Of a stretch of DNA of 11,670 bases, positions 6,154 to 11,670 are shown in pieces (within the stretch, counting starts at the first letter, position 1; the number at the start of each line of letters is the position of its first letter). Below the pieces are notes generated by a model that worked only from the letters and a program-made list of their open reading frames with translations, did not search any database and had not been told where the DNA came from. Source of the stretch: an uncultured Eubacteriales bacterium (GTDB lineage: Bacteria; Bacillota; Clostridia; Oscillospirales; Acutalibacteraceae). The stretch lies in the NCBI GenBank assembly GCA_900321665.1, contig ONWY01000013.1, positions 1 to 11,670 on the forward strand. The letters run 5' to 3'. The position numbers and the translations under genes are program-made.

Positions 6154-6503
6154 GCTAATGCCTCCGGCTATTCTTGGACAGGGATTATGTTTCCGTTACC
6201 GGTGATTTGTGCGCAGATTTGCTCTCGAACATTGCTTCCGAGCAACGCGCAAAGGTAGTGTATGAATATCTTTACCGCCAAATTGATGATAAAAAAGTGA
6301 GAGAAACCATTGATTTTCTGCTCAACCGCGAGCAGGCGCATAATAAGCTGTTTCGAGAAGCTTTTAATAAGGTCATGAAGTCCGGTTCCAATCAGGATTT
6401 CGGCACGACCAAAGCGGCGAAGATGTATTTCAGCATGTCGGAACCCTCGCCGGAAAACAGTGAGTTTGATGCCGGCAAGACCGACCCGGTGAAGTTTGAG
6501 TAA
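6154..6503 (+). pseudogene. cotJC: Broken CotJC-type manganese catalase gene (3' half, frameshifted)
   Basis: This matches the C-terminal ~115 residues of the CotJC/Mn-catalase family (usual length about 190-200). The first eleven codons, ANASGYSWTG, are in one frame (6154-6183). The rest, DYVSVTGDLCADLLSNIASEQRAK through YRQIDDKKVRETIDFLLNREQAHNKLFREAF, is in another (6183-6503). One G missing from the G run at 6181-6183 accounts for the shift. The N-terminal half, which would carry the first glutamate and E-x-x-H manganese ligands, is absent and replaced by unrelated AT-rich DNA. The remaining ligand candidates are the Glu of ASEQRAK and the His of NREQAHN. There is no ribosome site before the TTG at 6174. 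The family detoxifies hydrogen peroxide or forms part of the spore coat; this copy should be inactive. If the missing G is a sequencing error, the gene is still truncated. Confidence 0.85.
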
Positions 6504-6529
6504 ATTTATCTGCCCGAAGGCAGATAAAT
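6504..6529 (+). terminator. Hairpin directly after the catalase fragment
   Basis: ATTTATCTGCC (6504-6514) and GGCAGATAAAT (6519-6529) form an 11-bp stem with a CGAA tetraloop immediately after the TAA. GTAA/TTAC extend it past a bulge. The T tract is interrupted (AGTTTACAGTTTT), so termination may be weak. It is probably the original terminator of the catalase gene. Confidence 0.6.
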
Positions 6530-6531
6530 AG

Positions 6532-6559
6532 TTTACAGTTTTCAGAATTTAGTTTTCAG
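6532..6559. repeat. Heptamer tandem repeat (4 units)
   Basis: Four consecutive 7-bp units: TTTACAG, TTTTCAG, AATTTAG, TTTTCAG. The period and AT-rich wording match the arrays at 8456-8651. Confidence 0.65.
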
Positions 6560-6613
6560 TGAAAGGGATGGGCTTCGCCCATACCCGATTGTAACAAAAA
6601 ACGGGCATTGGGT

Positions 6614-6676
6614 GATATGGTCTTTCTCTTTTACGGTATTCACGATTTTTAAATCATGAATACCGGTATCCATATC
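6614..6676. repeat. Long imperfect inverted repeat downstream of the diguanylate cyclase
   Basis: GATATGG (6614-6620) faces CCATATC (6670-6676). Inside it, CGGTATTCA and TGAATACCG (6634-6642 with 6657-6665) continue through one C-A mismatch into GATTT/AAATC. It lies about 100 bases past the stop of the minus-strand cyclase gene and could help end its transcript, but no T run follows. A small hairpin GGGATGGGC / GCCCATACCC lies next to it at 6565-6586. Confidence 0.45.
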
Positions 6677-6777
6677 ATAATAGTGACTGTCTTTAATGTT
6701 CGGCGTATCAACACAACCGTTTAAATACCATTTTTTGAAAAATACTTCATTTCAATTACCTTTGATTTTTCGCGCGT

Positions 6778-8340
6778 TTACTGTGGTATATGCACTCTTC
6801 TGTGTAAGCCGGTTTCGGTGTAGTGGCTTTCTTTTTCGCGGTACATCTCTTTATCTGCAAGGCGTTCGAGCGCATCTGCACCTGCGCCGGCATTTTCTGC
6901 AAGAGAAGCATACCCGACCGAAACAGACAGGGTGTCGTTATAAGTGCCGTGCCATTCGTTTGCTTTTTGGTGAATAAGCATGCGGTAGTGTTCGGGCTCG
7001 GTTGTATACACAATTGCCATAAATTCATCGCCGCCCGTTCTGTAAACCTTTCCGCAGGTTTCAAACGCCTGCATGAGGCAGTCGGCAGCGGCTTTCACAA
7101 GTTCATCTCCCGCGACATGCCCCTTGGTATCGTTCACGGTTTTTAAGCCGTTTACATCGGCAGAAAAAATGACAAAGTCATTTTCTAACGGTGCATTTTT
7201 TATTCGATTTAAATCTTTATCATAACACCTTCGGTTAAAGAGCCGTGTCATATCATCCGTTAAAGAAATGCGGATTAAATGTTCTTCTTTTTGCTTTTCT
7301 TCATCAATATTTCGAGTGGTGTAAATGACAATATTCGGAATACCGTTTTTTCCGCTCTCTACCGAAATATATTGCGCACGGAACCACCCGCTGTGAACAT
7401 CTATAAAATCGGCACTGATAATCTTTTTATTTTTTAATCGGTTTCGCACCGTTCTAATATCGGTAAATGCGGCAAATGCTTCTTGGTGCTCTGCCGCAAC
7501 GGTGTTGATTAATTTTTGGTTCATCAGTGTGTGGCTTTGCTTGTGCAAATCAATGCTTTCGGATTTTTGACCGGGGCTGCGCAGGTTGGTTTCCGTGCCG
7601 GCAACAAAGTCGAGCAGGTTCACATTATCATAAATGCCTGCCATGGAATCGAGTATGGTCACTTTTTCATCAAGCACTATATTTTTTTGCACATCTAAAA
7701 AGATAAAGAGGATTTCGATTGCCACAATAATAGAGGCATAGGCAATTGCATAGCCTTTGAAAATGTTTTGCAAAACAATGGCGACCAACGGCAAAAAACA
7801 ATAGATGCCGAAAGCGATTTTCTCCCGTGCCGAGAGTTTTTTGTTGGTAACGGCAAGCAAAAAGACAGAGGCAAAGGCGACAAATTGGTACCCTTGCGAT
7901 ACAATCATGCCTTTACTGCGCACATACTCTCCGCCGCTTGCCGTGAAAAATATACCCGTGAAAATGTTAATAATATTTAAAAGGATGAAAACACAAAAAA
8001 CACATACATTCAGGGTGAAAATCCGTTTTTCTCTTTTTTTCTCTGTTTTAATATAACTGCTCGCATAGCGAAACAGTAAAAACGCCTCCACATTATTCAT
8101 CATATAAAATGTGGTGTAAAATGCGATAATAAAAGCATCGCTCGTGTAGTTCACCTTGATTAAGGTATAACTTAAATAAGAGGCAAAATGAATGATGGTG
8201 AAGATGAAAAAATCCCTCAGTTTTTTTTCATCTTTGCTTTTATTTTTTTTAATTAACAGATAAATGAGGTGGATGGCGAGAAGTAAAATTCCCGCAATAC
8301 ACACCGTAGCGTTAAAAACGCTGCTATTGTTCATTGCCAT
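6778..8340 (-). CDS. Membrane diguanylate cyclase: 7TM, PAS-like, GGDEF
   Basis: A 520-aa protein that should make cyclic di-GMP from two GTP. About seven hydrophobic segments span residues 10-217. A PAS-like domain follows (about 225-345, ending IYTTRNIDEEKQKEE), then a GGDEF domain from about 355 that opens with SLTDDMTRLFNRR. The metal-binding strand is SADVNGLKTVND (Asp395), and the signature GGDEF at 436-440 is intact. The RxxD inhibitory I-site expected just upstream reads TCGK, so product inhibition by that site is absent. The frame could extend to a TTG at 8418, but that TTG is part of the -35 box. ATG 8340 follows AAGGA by nine bases and is chosen. It is a single-gene unit, divergent from the kinase operon. 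The ligand of the 7TM sensor is unknown. Confidence 0.9.
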   Translation of the reverse strand: MAMNNSSVFNATVCIAGILLLAIHLIYLLIKKNKSKDEKKLRDFFIFTIIHFASYLSYTLIKVNYTSDAFIIAFYTTFYMMNNVEAFLLFRYASSYIKTEKKREKRIFTLNVCVFCVFILLNIINIFTGIFFTASGGEYVRSKGMIVSQGYQFVAFASVFLLAVTNKKLSAREKIAFGIYCFLPLVAIVLQNIFKGYAIAYASIIVAIEILFIFLDVQKNIVLDEKVTILDSMAGIYDNVNLLDFVAGTETNLRSPGQKSESIDLHKQSHTLMNQKLINTVAAEHQEAFAAFTDIRTVRNRLKNKKIISADFIDVHSGWFRAQYISVESGKNGIPNIVIYTTRNIDEEKQKEEHLIRISLTDDMTRLFNRRCYDKDLNRIKNAPLENDFVIFSADVNGLKTVNDTKGHVAGDELVKAAADCLMQAFETCGKVYRTGGDEFMAIVYTTEPEHYRMLIHQKANEWHGTYNDTLSVSVGYASLAENAGAGADALERLADKEMYREKESHYTETGLHRRVHIPQ

Positions 8341-8389
8341 TTTGAAAAATCCTTGCCGTGAAGTTTGCTGTGAGAAATATTCTCTCTTT

Positions 8390-8418
8390 ATTATATAGCC
8401 TTTACATATAAAATGCAA
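8390..8418 (-). promoter_or_regulatory. Promoter of the diguanylate cyclase gene
   Basis: On the minus strand a perfect TATAAT (8395-8390) lies 17 bp from TTGCAT (8418-8413), a -35 box matching only at TTG. The leader to the ATG at 8340 would be about 43 nt. Confidence 0.6.
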
Positions 8419-8434
8419 GAAAAGACAGGTTAGT

Positions 8435-8454
8435 GTGAAAGATTACACTTTCAC
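8435..8454. promoter_or_regulatory. Inverted repeat just upstream of the cyclase promoter
   Basis: GTGAAAG (8435-8441) and CTTTCAC (8448-8454) are a perfect 7-bp inverted repeat around ATTACA, 17 bases upstream of the -35 box on the minus strand. It is placed like an activator-binding site, but its function is unproven. Confidence 0.35.
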
Positions 8455-8455
8455 A

Positions 8456-8476
8456 AATGAAGAATGAAAAATGAAG
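8456..8476. repeat. Heptamer tandem repeat (3 units)
   Basis: AATGAAG, AATGAAA and AATGAAG in direct succession, in the divergent intergenic region between the cyclase and the kinase operon. Confidence 0.6.
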
Positions 8477-8507
8477 TGGTGGCAAGGCGTTGTCTTGCAT
8501 TTTGATA

Positions 8508-8542
8508 AATTTTGAATTTTGAATGATGAATTTTAAATTGTG
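8508..8542. repeat. Heptamer tandem repeat (5 units)
   Basis: Five 7-bp units in series: AATTTTG, AATTTTG, AATGATG, AATTTTA, AATTGTG. Same period and wording as the neighbouring arrays. Confidence 0.65.
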
Positions 8543-8555
8543 GCGGCGTTGCGTT

Positions 8556-8588
8556 CAGTAAAGTCAGTAAAGCAGTAAAGCAGTCAAG
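8556..8588. repeat. Tandem CAGTAAAG repeat (4 units, 8-9 bp)
   Basis: CAGTAAAGT, CAGTAAAG, CAGTAAAG and CAGTCAAG follow one another. The unit is longer than in the neighbouring heptamer arrays, so it may be a separate microsatellite. Confidence 0.6.
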
Positions 8589-8616
8589 GAGGCGGTTCTG
8601 TTTGCTGATTTTAAAA

Positions 8617-8651
8617 AATTTAGCATTTAGCATTTTGAATTTAGAATTTTT
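8617..8651. repeat. Heptamer tandem repeat (5 units)
   Basis: AATTTAG, CATTTAG, CATTTTG, AATTTAG, AATTTTT in series, ending 25 bases before the -35 box of the kinase operon. The AATTTAG unit also occurs in the array at 6532-6559. Confidence 0.65.
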
Positions 8652-8675
8652 TGCCCGACGCGATTGTCCTGTTTT

Positions 8676-8703
8676 TTGACAAACCTGCTTTTTATGATAT
8701 AAT
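8676..8703 (+). promoter_or_regulatory. Sigma-A promoter of the sensor-kinase operon
   Basis: TTGACA (8676-8681) and TATAAT (8698-8703) both match consensus perfectly, with a 16-bp spacer. The predicted start is about 8710, giving a short leader of ~25 nt to the ATG at 8736. Confidence 0.85.
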
Positions 8704-8735
8704 CAAATTGATTTTTATGAAACGGAGGGAAAAGC

Positions 8736-10397
8736 ATGCGAGAAGTGAAAACCGCTTTCAAGCGTATGGCGTTTTATTATTTTTTGTTAGCCGTTAACAT
8801 GATTCCCTGTGCGAGCATTATTCCCGACCGTTTCCCCACGCGCAACTTATCGGCTATTTATTTGTTGCTGTTGTGCGTGTGCCTGGTGTTATATTATGCG
8901 CACCGCGTTACCCCTTCGGGCAAACTGTCGGTGATGATGAAGGCGCTCTCGTGGGCAAGCCTTTCACTCATTTTACTGCGCGGCATTAAATACAGCGCCT
9001 TTGCCGAAGTCGGCACGGCAGACCGCCATGTTTGGTACCTTTACTATGTGCCGATGTTATTGTTGCCGCTGTTCTTTTTTTACATTTCGCTTTTGGTGGC
9101 GCAGCCGAAAGGGTTTCGCTTAAAAAGGTGGCTGTGGACAGCGGTCATCACCGCCGTTTTTATCGTGTTATTGCTCACAAACGATTTGCACCGGTGGGTG
9201 TTCCGTTTTCAGCCGCAGTTTGAAAATTGGGACAGTGTGTATACCTACGGCGTATTATTTTACATCATCACCGCGTGGCAATACCTTCTCTACCTTGCGG
9301 CGGTTGCGATACTCATTATAAAATGCCGCATTTCTTCTTCCAAAAAAAGGGCGTGGATTATCTTAATTCCGTTCACGGTGGGCGCGGTATTAAACACGCT
9401 TTTGGTAACGGGACATATGCCGAAAATCAACGGTACTCACATTTTTGAATTTCCCGAAACGCTCATTTTTACCGTGGCGATAGTGCTCGAGTGCTGTATG
9501 CAACTGGGGCTCATTCCGACCAATACCGATTACGGAAAGTTGTTCCGTAAATTTTCCATAGCGGCACAAATTACCGATAAAGCGGGCAAGCCCGTGTATG
9601 CTTCCAATACTGCACTGCCCTTAACGGCAGAGCAATTCGCGGCAGACAGCGGCACGAGAATCGGGGCGCATACATTGTTGCACAAAATGGCAATCCCCGG
9701 CGGCTACGGCTTTTGGCAGGATGATATGACGGAAATAGACCGCCTGAACGACCAGCTTGCGCACGCGAAAGAGGAACTTGCGCAAGAAACGGAACTCATT
9801 CGCCTGCGAAACAAACTGAAAGAAAATGAAACCAAAATCGAACAGCGCACCCTGGTGTATGATACCATTGCAAAGCGCACGGAGCGACAGTCTCGCCTCA
9901 TTTCTCTTTATGCGCGCGAAGGCAGAGAGAGCAGCGATATGCGCGTAAAAGAAGACCGAAAAGGTAAAATCACCCTGCTTGGCGCCTACATTAAGCGCTA
10001 TGCCAACCTGATGTTGCTTTCGGGGCAGAGCGAGAGCATCGAAATCGGGGAATTGGCGCTCTCCGTGGCGGAAGTGTTGCGCTATCTGAACTATTACGGC
10101 ATCCCTGCCGAAGTTTTTTCGGATGCCGCGGGCAAGGTGCGCACACAGGCGGCACTGCCGGTGTTTGAAGCCTTTGAAACCTTGCTTGAAACGAACCTTT
10201 CCACCCTGCGCGGTGTGTTTGTGAACCTTTCTGCCGAGGAGCAGCCGCTCTTTAAAATCACGCTGGAAAACATGCAAACCGCCTTGCCGCAAACGCTCAC
10301 GCAAACCCTGCGTGCGGCGGGCGTGGACAGTGAAATCAGCCGAGAGGACAATGTCACTTATATCCGATTTACCCTGCCGAAAGGGGGTGGCGCATAA
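8736..10397 (+). CDS. 7TM sensor protein with degenerate histidine-kinase core
   Basis: A 553-aa protein. Roughly seven to eight hydrophobic segments fill residues 10-258 and carry the TNDLHRWVFRFQP...WDSVYTYG signature of the HisKA_7TM N-terminal sensor region. A PAS-like segment follows (about 265-330, ITDKAGKPVYAS), then a coiled coil (about 330-385). A DHp-like helical part has LGAYIKRYANLMLLSGQ (414-430) where the phospho-acceptor His would stand, and no His is there. The last ~90 residues resemble an HATPase fold in outline (VFEAFETLLETNLSTLRGVFVNL, ending VTYIRFTLP), but the N-box Asn and the DxGxG box are missing. It therefore probably senses a signal and transmits it without phosphorylating, most likely through the kinase encoded next, whose ATG overlaps its stop (TAATG). 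GGAGGG precedes the ATG by six bases. The pseudokinase role is inferred. Confidence 0.8.
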   Translation: MREVKTAFKRMAFYYFLLAVNMIPCASIIPDRFPTRNLSAIYLLLLCVCLVLYYAHRVTPSGKLSVMMKALSWASLSLILLRGIKYSAFAEVGTADRHVWYLYYVPMLLLPLFFFYISLLVAQPKGFRLKRWLWTAVITAVFIVLLLTNDLHRWVFRFQPQFENWDSVYTYGVLFYIITAWQYLLYLAAVAILIIKCRISSSKKRAWIILIPFTVGAVLNTLLVTGHMPKINGTHIFEFPETLIFTVAIVLECCMQLGLIPTNTDYGKLFRKFSIAAQITDKAGKPVYASNTALPLTAEQFAADSGTRIGAHTLLHKMAIPGGYGFWQDDMTEIDRLNDQLAHAKEELAQETELIRLRNKLKENETKIEQRTLVYDTIAKRTERQSRLISLYAREGRESSDMRVKEDRKGKITLLGAYIKRYANLMLLSGQSESIEIGELALSVAEVLRYLNYYGIPAEVFSDAAGKVRTQAALPVFEAFETLLETNLSTLRGVFVNLSAEEQPLFKITLENMQTALPQTLTQTLRAAGVDSEISREDNVTYIRFTLPKGGGA

Positions 10398-11665
10398 TGG
10401 CGGCTTTTGAACTGCTTCCCGCGGCAGTGCGTGCCGTGTTTGCGCTGTGGGCACTGTTGCTTTGTTTGGTCAATTTGGGCAGCCTTGTGCTTGCTGCAGT
10501 CAAAAAGCATATAAAATTCACCGCGTTTGCCCTGTTGCTCTTTGCGCCCGCATACGCTTTGTGGCAGGTGATTTTTGATTTTTCCCTGTTCGGGCAAAGC
10601 GGGAAAACGGCGCATATGTCACGCGTACTTTGCGCCCTGCCGGGAGCGGTGTGGTTTTTCGTATTTGCCGGTGTTACGGCGGCAACGGCGGTTTTATTTG
10701 CACGCAATGTGAACTATGATAAAACCTATATTACCCCCGGCACCATTAAAACATATCTCGATAAAATACCCTGCGGCATTTGCTGTTGGCGTGATAACGG
10801 CAGGGTGTTATTTTCAAATGAATGTATGAACGCGCTGTGTGAGGAGATTTGCGGCGAACCTTTGTTGGACGGTAATCGTTTTTTTGATGCCGTGCAGGGC
10901 GGCATTATTAACCGCGGCGATAATGTGTGGCGTTTTGTGCGCCGAGATATCGAAAAAGACGGAGAGCATCTTTATGAAATGGTTGCTTCCGACATCACTG
11001 CCGAATATGCCACAACGCGCGCTCTCGAGCAGGATAAAGAGGCGCTTGCACGCCTGAATGCAGACTTGCGCGCCTATTATGCAAGTATTGATGAATCGGT
11101 GAAACGGCAAGAGATTTTGCAGGCGAAAATCAATATTCACGATGAAATGAATCGCCTGATGCTCTCTACCGTGGCAGCTGCAGGGGATGACAGTGAAACA
11201 CTGAATCACTACTTCTCTCTTTGGGAGCAAAATGCACTGTTGCTTTGTTTGGAGGCGGACAGAAAATCCCGCAGACAGCAGGGAGCGACCGAATCGCTTG
11301 CCGGAGCGCTGGGTATTCGCCTGGAGATGCCTGCCGTGTTGCCGGAGGGCATGAGCGAAAAGCAAAAAGAACTCTTTTTCTGCGTGGCGCAGGAGGCGCT
11401 TGCAAATGCCGCCAAACATGCGGATGCCGCGCAGATGGAAATTACAACCGAACAAACGCCCGCGGCGCTGATTTGTCGCTTTGCGAATGACGGCACCGCG
11501 CCGCAAGCCCCGGTGCGCTTTGTCGGCGGTCTTGCCAACATTGCCGCCCTTGCCGAAAAACAGGGGGCAAAGGTTTACACCGAACCGGGCGAGCGGTTTG
11601 TGTTGGTGCTGGAATTTAGTCGCTCGTTTTACTCGCTGAAAGAAGAAAGAAGAAAGAAGAAATAA
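10397..11665 (+). CDS. Membrane sensor histidine kinase
   Basis: A 422-aa protein with hydrophobic segments at about 14-34, 42-62 and 82-103, a PAS-like domain (about 115-205, ending VASDITAEYA), a coiled-coil linker, and a kinase core. The H-box is KINIHDEMNRLML with His248 followed by Asp-Glu, as in the HD-type kinases that usually pair with NarL/LuxR-type response regulators. The N-box is QEALANAAKHA (Asn337), the G1 box is FANDG (Asp365), and the G2 box is VGGLANI. All parts needed for ATP binding and autophosphorylation seem present, though G1 lacks the usual second glycine. Its ATG overlaps the upstream stop by one base, so the two are translationally coupled. No response regulator fits in the five bases left; one would be expected immediately downstream. 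The C-terminal tail KEERRKKK and the stop codon are encoded by a heptamer repeat array. Confidence 0.88.
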   Translation: MAAFELLPAAVRAVFALWALLLCLVNLGSLVLAAVKKHIKFTAFALLLFAPAYALWQVIFDFSLFGQSGKTAHMSRVLCALPGAVWFFVFAGVTAATAVLFARNVNYDKTYITPGTIKTYLDKIPCGICCWRDNGRVLFSNECMNALCEEICGEPLLDGNRFFDAVQGGIINRGDNVWRFVRRDIEKDGEHLYEMVASDITAEYATTRALEQDKEALARLNADLRAYYASIDESVKRQEILQAKINIHDEMNRLMLSTVAAAGDDSETLNHYFSLWEQNALLLCLEADRKSRRQQGATESLAGALGIRLEMPAVLPEGMSEKQKELFFCVAQEALANAAKHADAAQMEITTEQTPAALICRFANDGTAPQAPVRFVGGLANIAALAEKQGAKVYTEPGERFVLVLEFSRSFYSLKEERRKKK

Positions 11666-11670
11666 GAATG
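11638..11670. repeat. Heptamer tandem repeat spanning the kinase stop codon
   Basis: GAAAGAA is repeated three times, then GAAATAA and GAATG at the window edge. The fourth unit supplies the TAA stop (11663-11665). Since 7 is not a multiple of 3, the units are read in successive frames and give the basic tail. The array may continue past the window. Confidence 0.75.

Noticed and set aside
5992..6258. An 88-codon plus-strand frame starting at TTG.
   Set aside because: It joins unrecognised AT-rich sequence to a short in-frame piece of catalase and then reads the rest of the catalase out of frame. It is better explained as part of the pseudogene region.
6542..6751. A 69-codon open minus-strand frame after the cyclase gene (contains DSHYYDMDTGIHDLKIVNTVKEKDHIT).
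   Set aside because: The first ATG leaves only 43 codons and has no ribosome site, the 3' end runs through a heptamer repeat and hairpin, and I recognise no family. It may be a gene remnant, but support is too thin.
8341..8418. N-terminal extension of the diguanylate cyclase to a TTG at 8418.
   Set aside because: The TTG lies in the -35 box, there is no ribosome site before it, and the added residues contain no helix or motif. ATG 8340 has AAGGA at proper distance.
8455..8735. CRISPR array or integration site suggested by the many short repeats.
   Set aside because: Units are 7-9 bp and contiguous with no spacers, and there is no tRNA or integrase nearby, so these are microsatellite-type repeats.
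9621..10454. Long minus-strand frames opposite the kinase operon, including one of 277 codons.
   Set aside because: They are antisense shadows of GC-rich coding sequence: high Arg/Gln/His content, no ribosome site and no recognisable domain.

Overview
The window reads as a piece of a Gram-positive Clostridia genome, probably a gut Oscillospiraceae/Ruminococcaceae-type bacterium. This rests on strong AGGAGG-type ribosome sites, consensus sigma-A promoters, a CotJC-type manganese catalase fragment, a DUF2975/YozG-type pair, a 7TM sensor-kinase-like protein of the HisKA_7TM kind, and heptamer tandem repeats between genes. The taxon is inferred from gene families; no rRNA or other marker gene is present.

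Layout. Positions 1-1305 hold the 3' part of a large conserved clostridial membrane-associated protein, ended by a hairpin terminator (1339-1398). A consensus promoter (1473-1501) flanked by palindromes then drives a probable three-gene operon: a four-helix DUF2975 membrane protein, a 68-aa YozG-like Cro/C1 regulator, and an unrecognised cysteine-rich membrane-anchored protein. A perfect bidirectional terminator (3000-3044) separates this from a minus-strand pair: a lipoprotein (4512-5366) followed by a secreted protein with two PPC-like and two Fn3-like domains (3061-4461). The pair has its own promoter (5581-5609) and a roughly 200-nt leader with a long hairpin and an intrinsic terminator just before the lipoprotein ribosome site, which suggests attenuation or a small RNA.

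Positions 5610-6777 hold no intact gene. They contain a stand-alone perfect terminator hairpin, a REP-like palindrome, AT-rich decayed sequence, and the 3' part of a cotJC/Mn-catalase gene that has lost its 5' end and carries a one-base frameshift. A minus-strand 7TM-PAS-GGDEF diguanylate cyclase (6778-8340) follows. It is divergent from a two-gene plus-strand operon (8736-11665) with a 1-nt stop/start overlap: a 7TM sensor protein with a degraded kinase core, then a membrane histidine kinase that keeps its phospho-acceptor His and ATP-binding motifs. A partner response regulator would be expected just beyond the right edge.

The middle of the window (about 1400-8650) looks more AT-rich than either end, consistent with an accessory stretch. 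The points most worth following are the structured leader of the lipoprotein operon, the pairing of a degenerate with an active kinase, and the 7-bp tandem repeats that recur in intergenic DNA and run into the stop codon of the last gene. I did not find a clearly new defence or mobile system.
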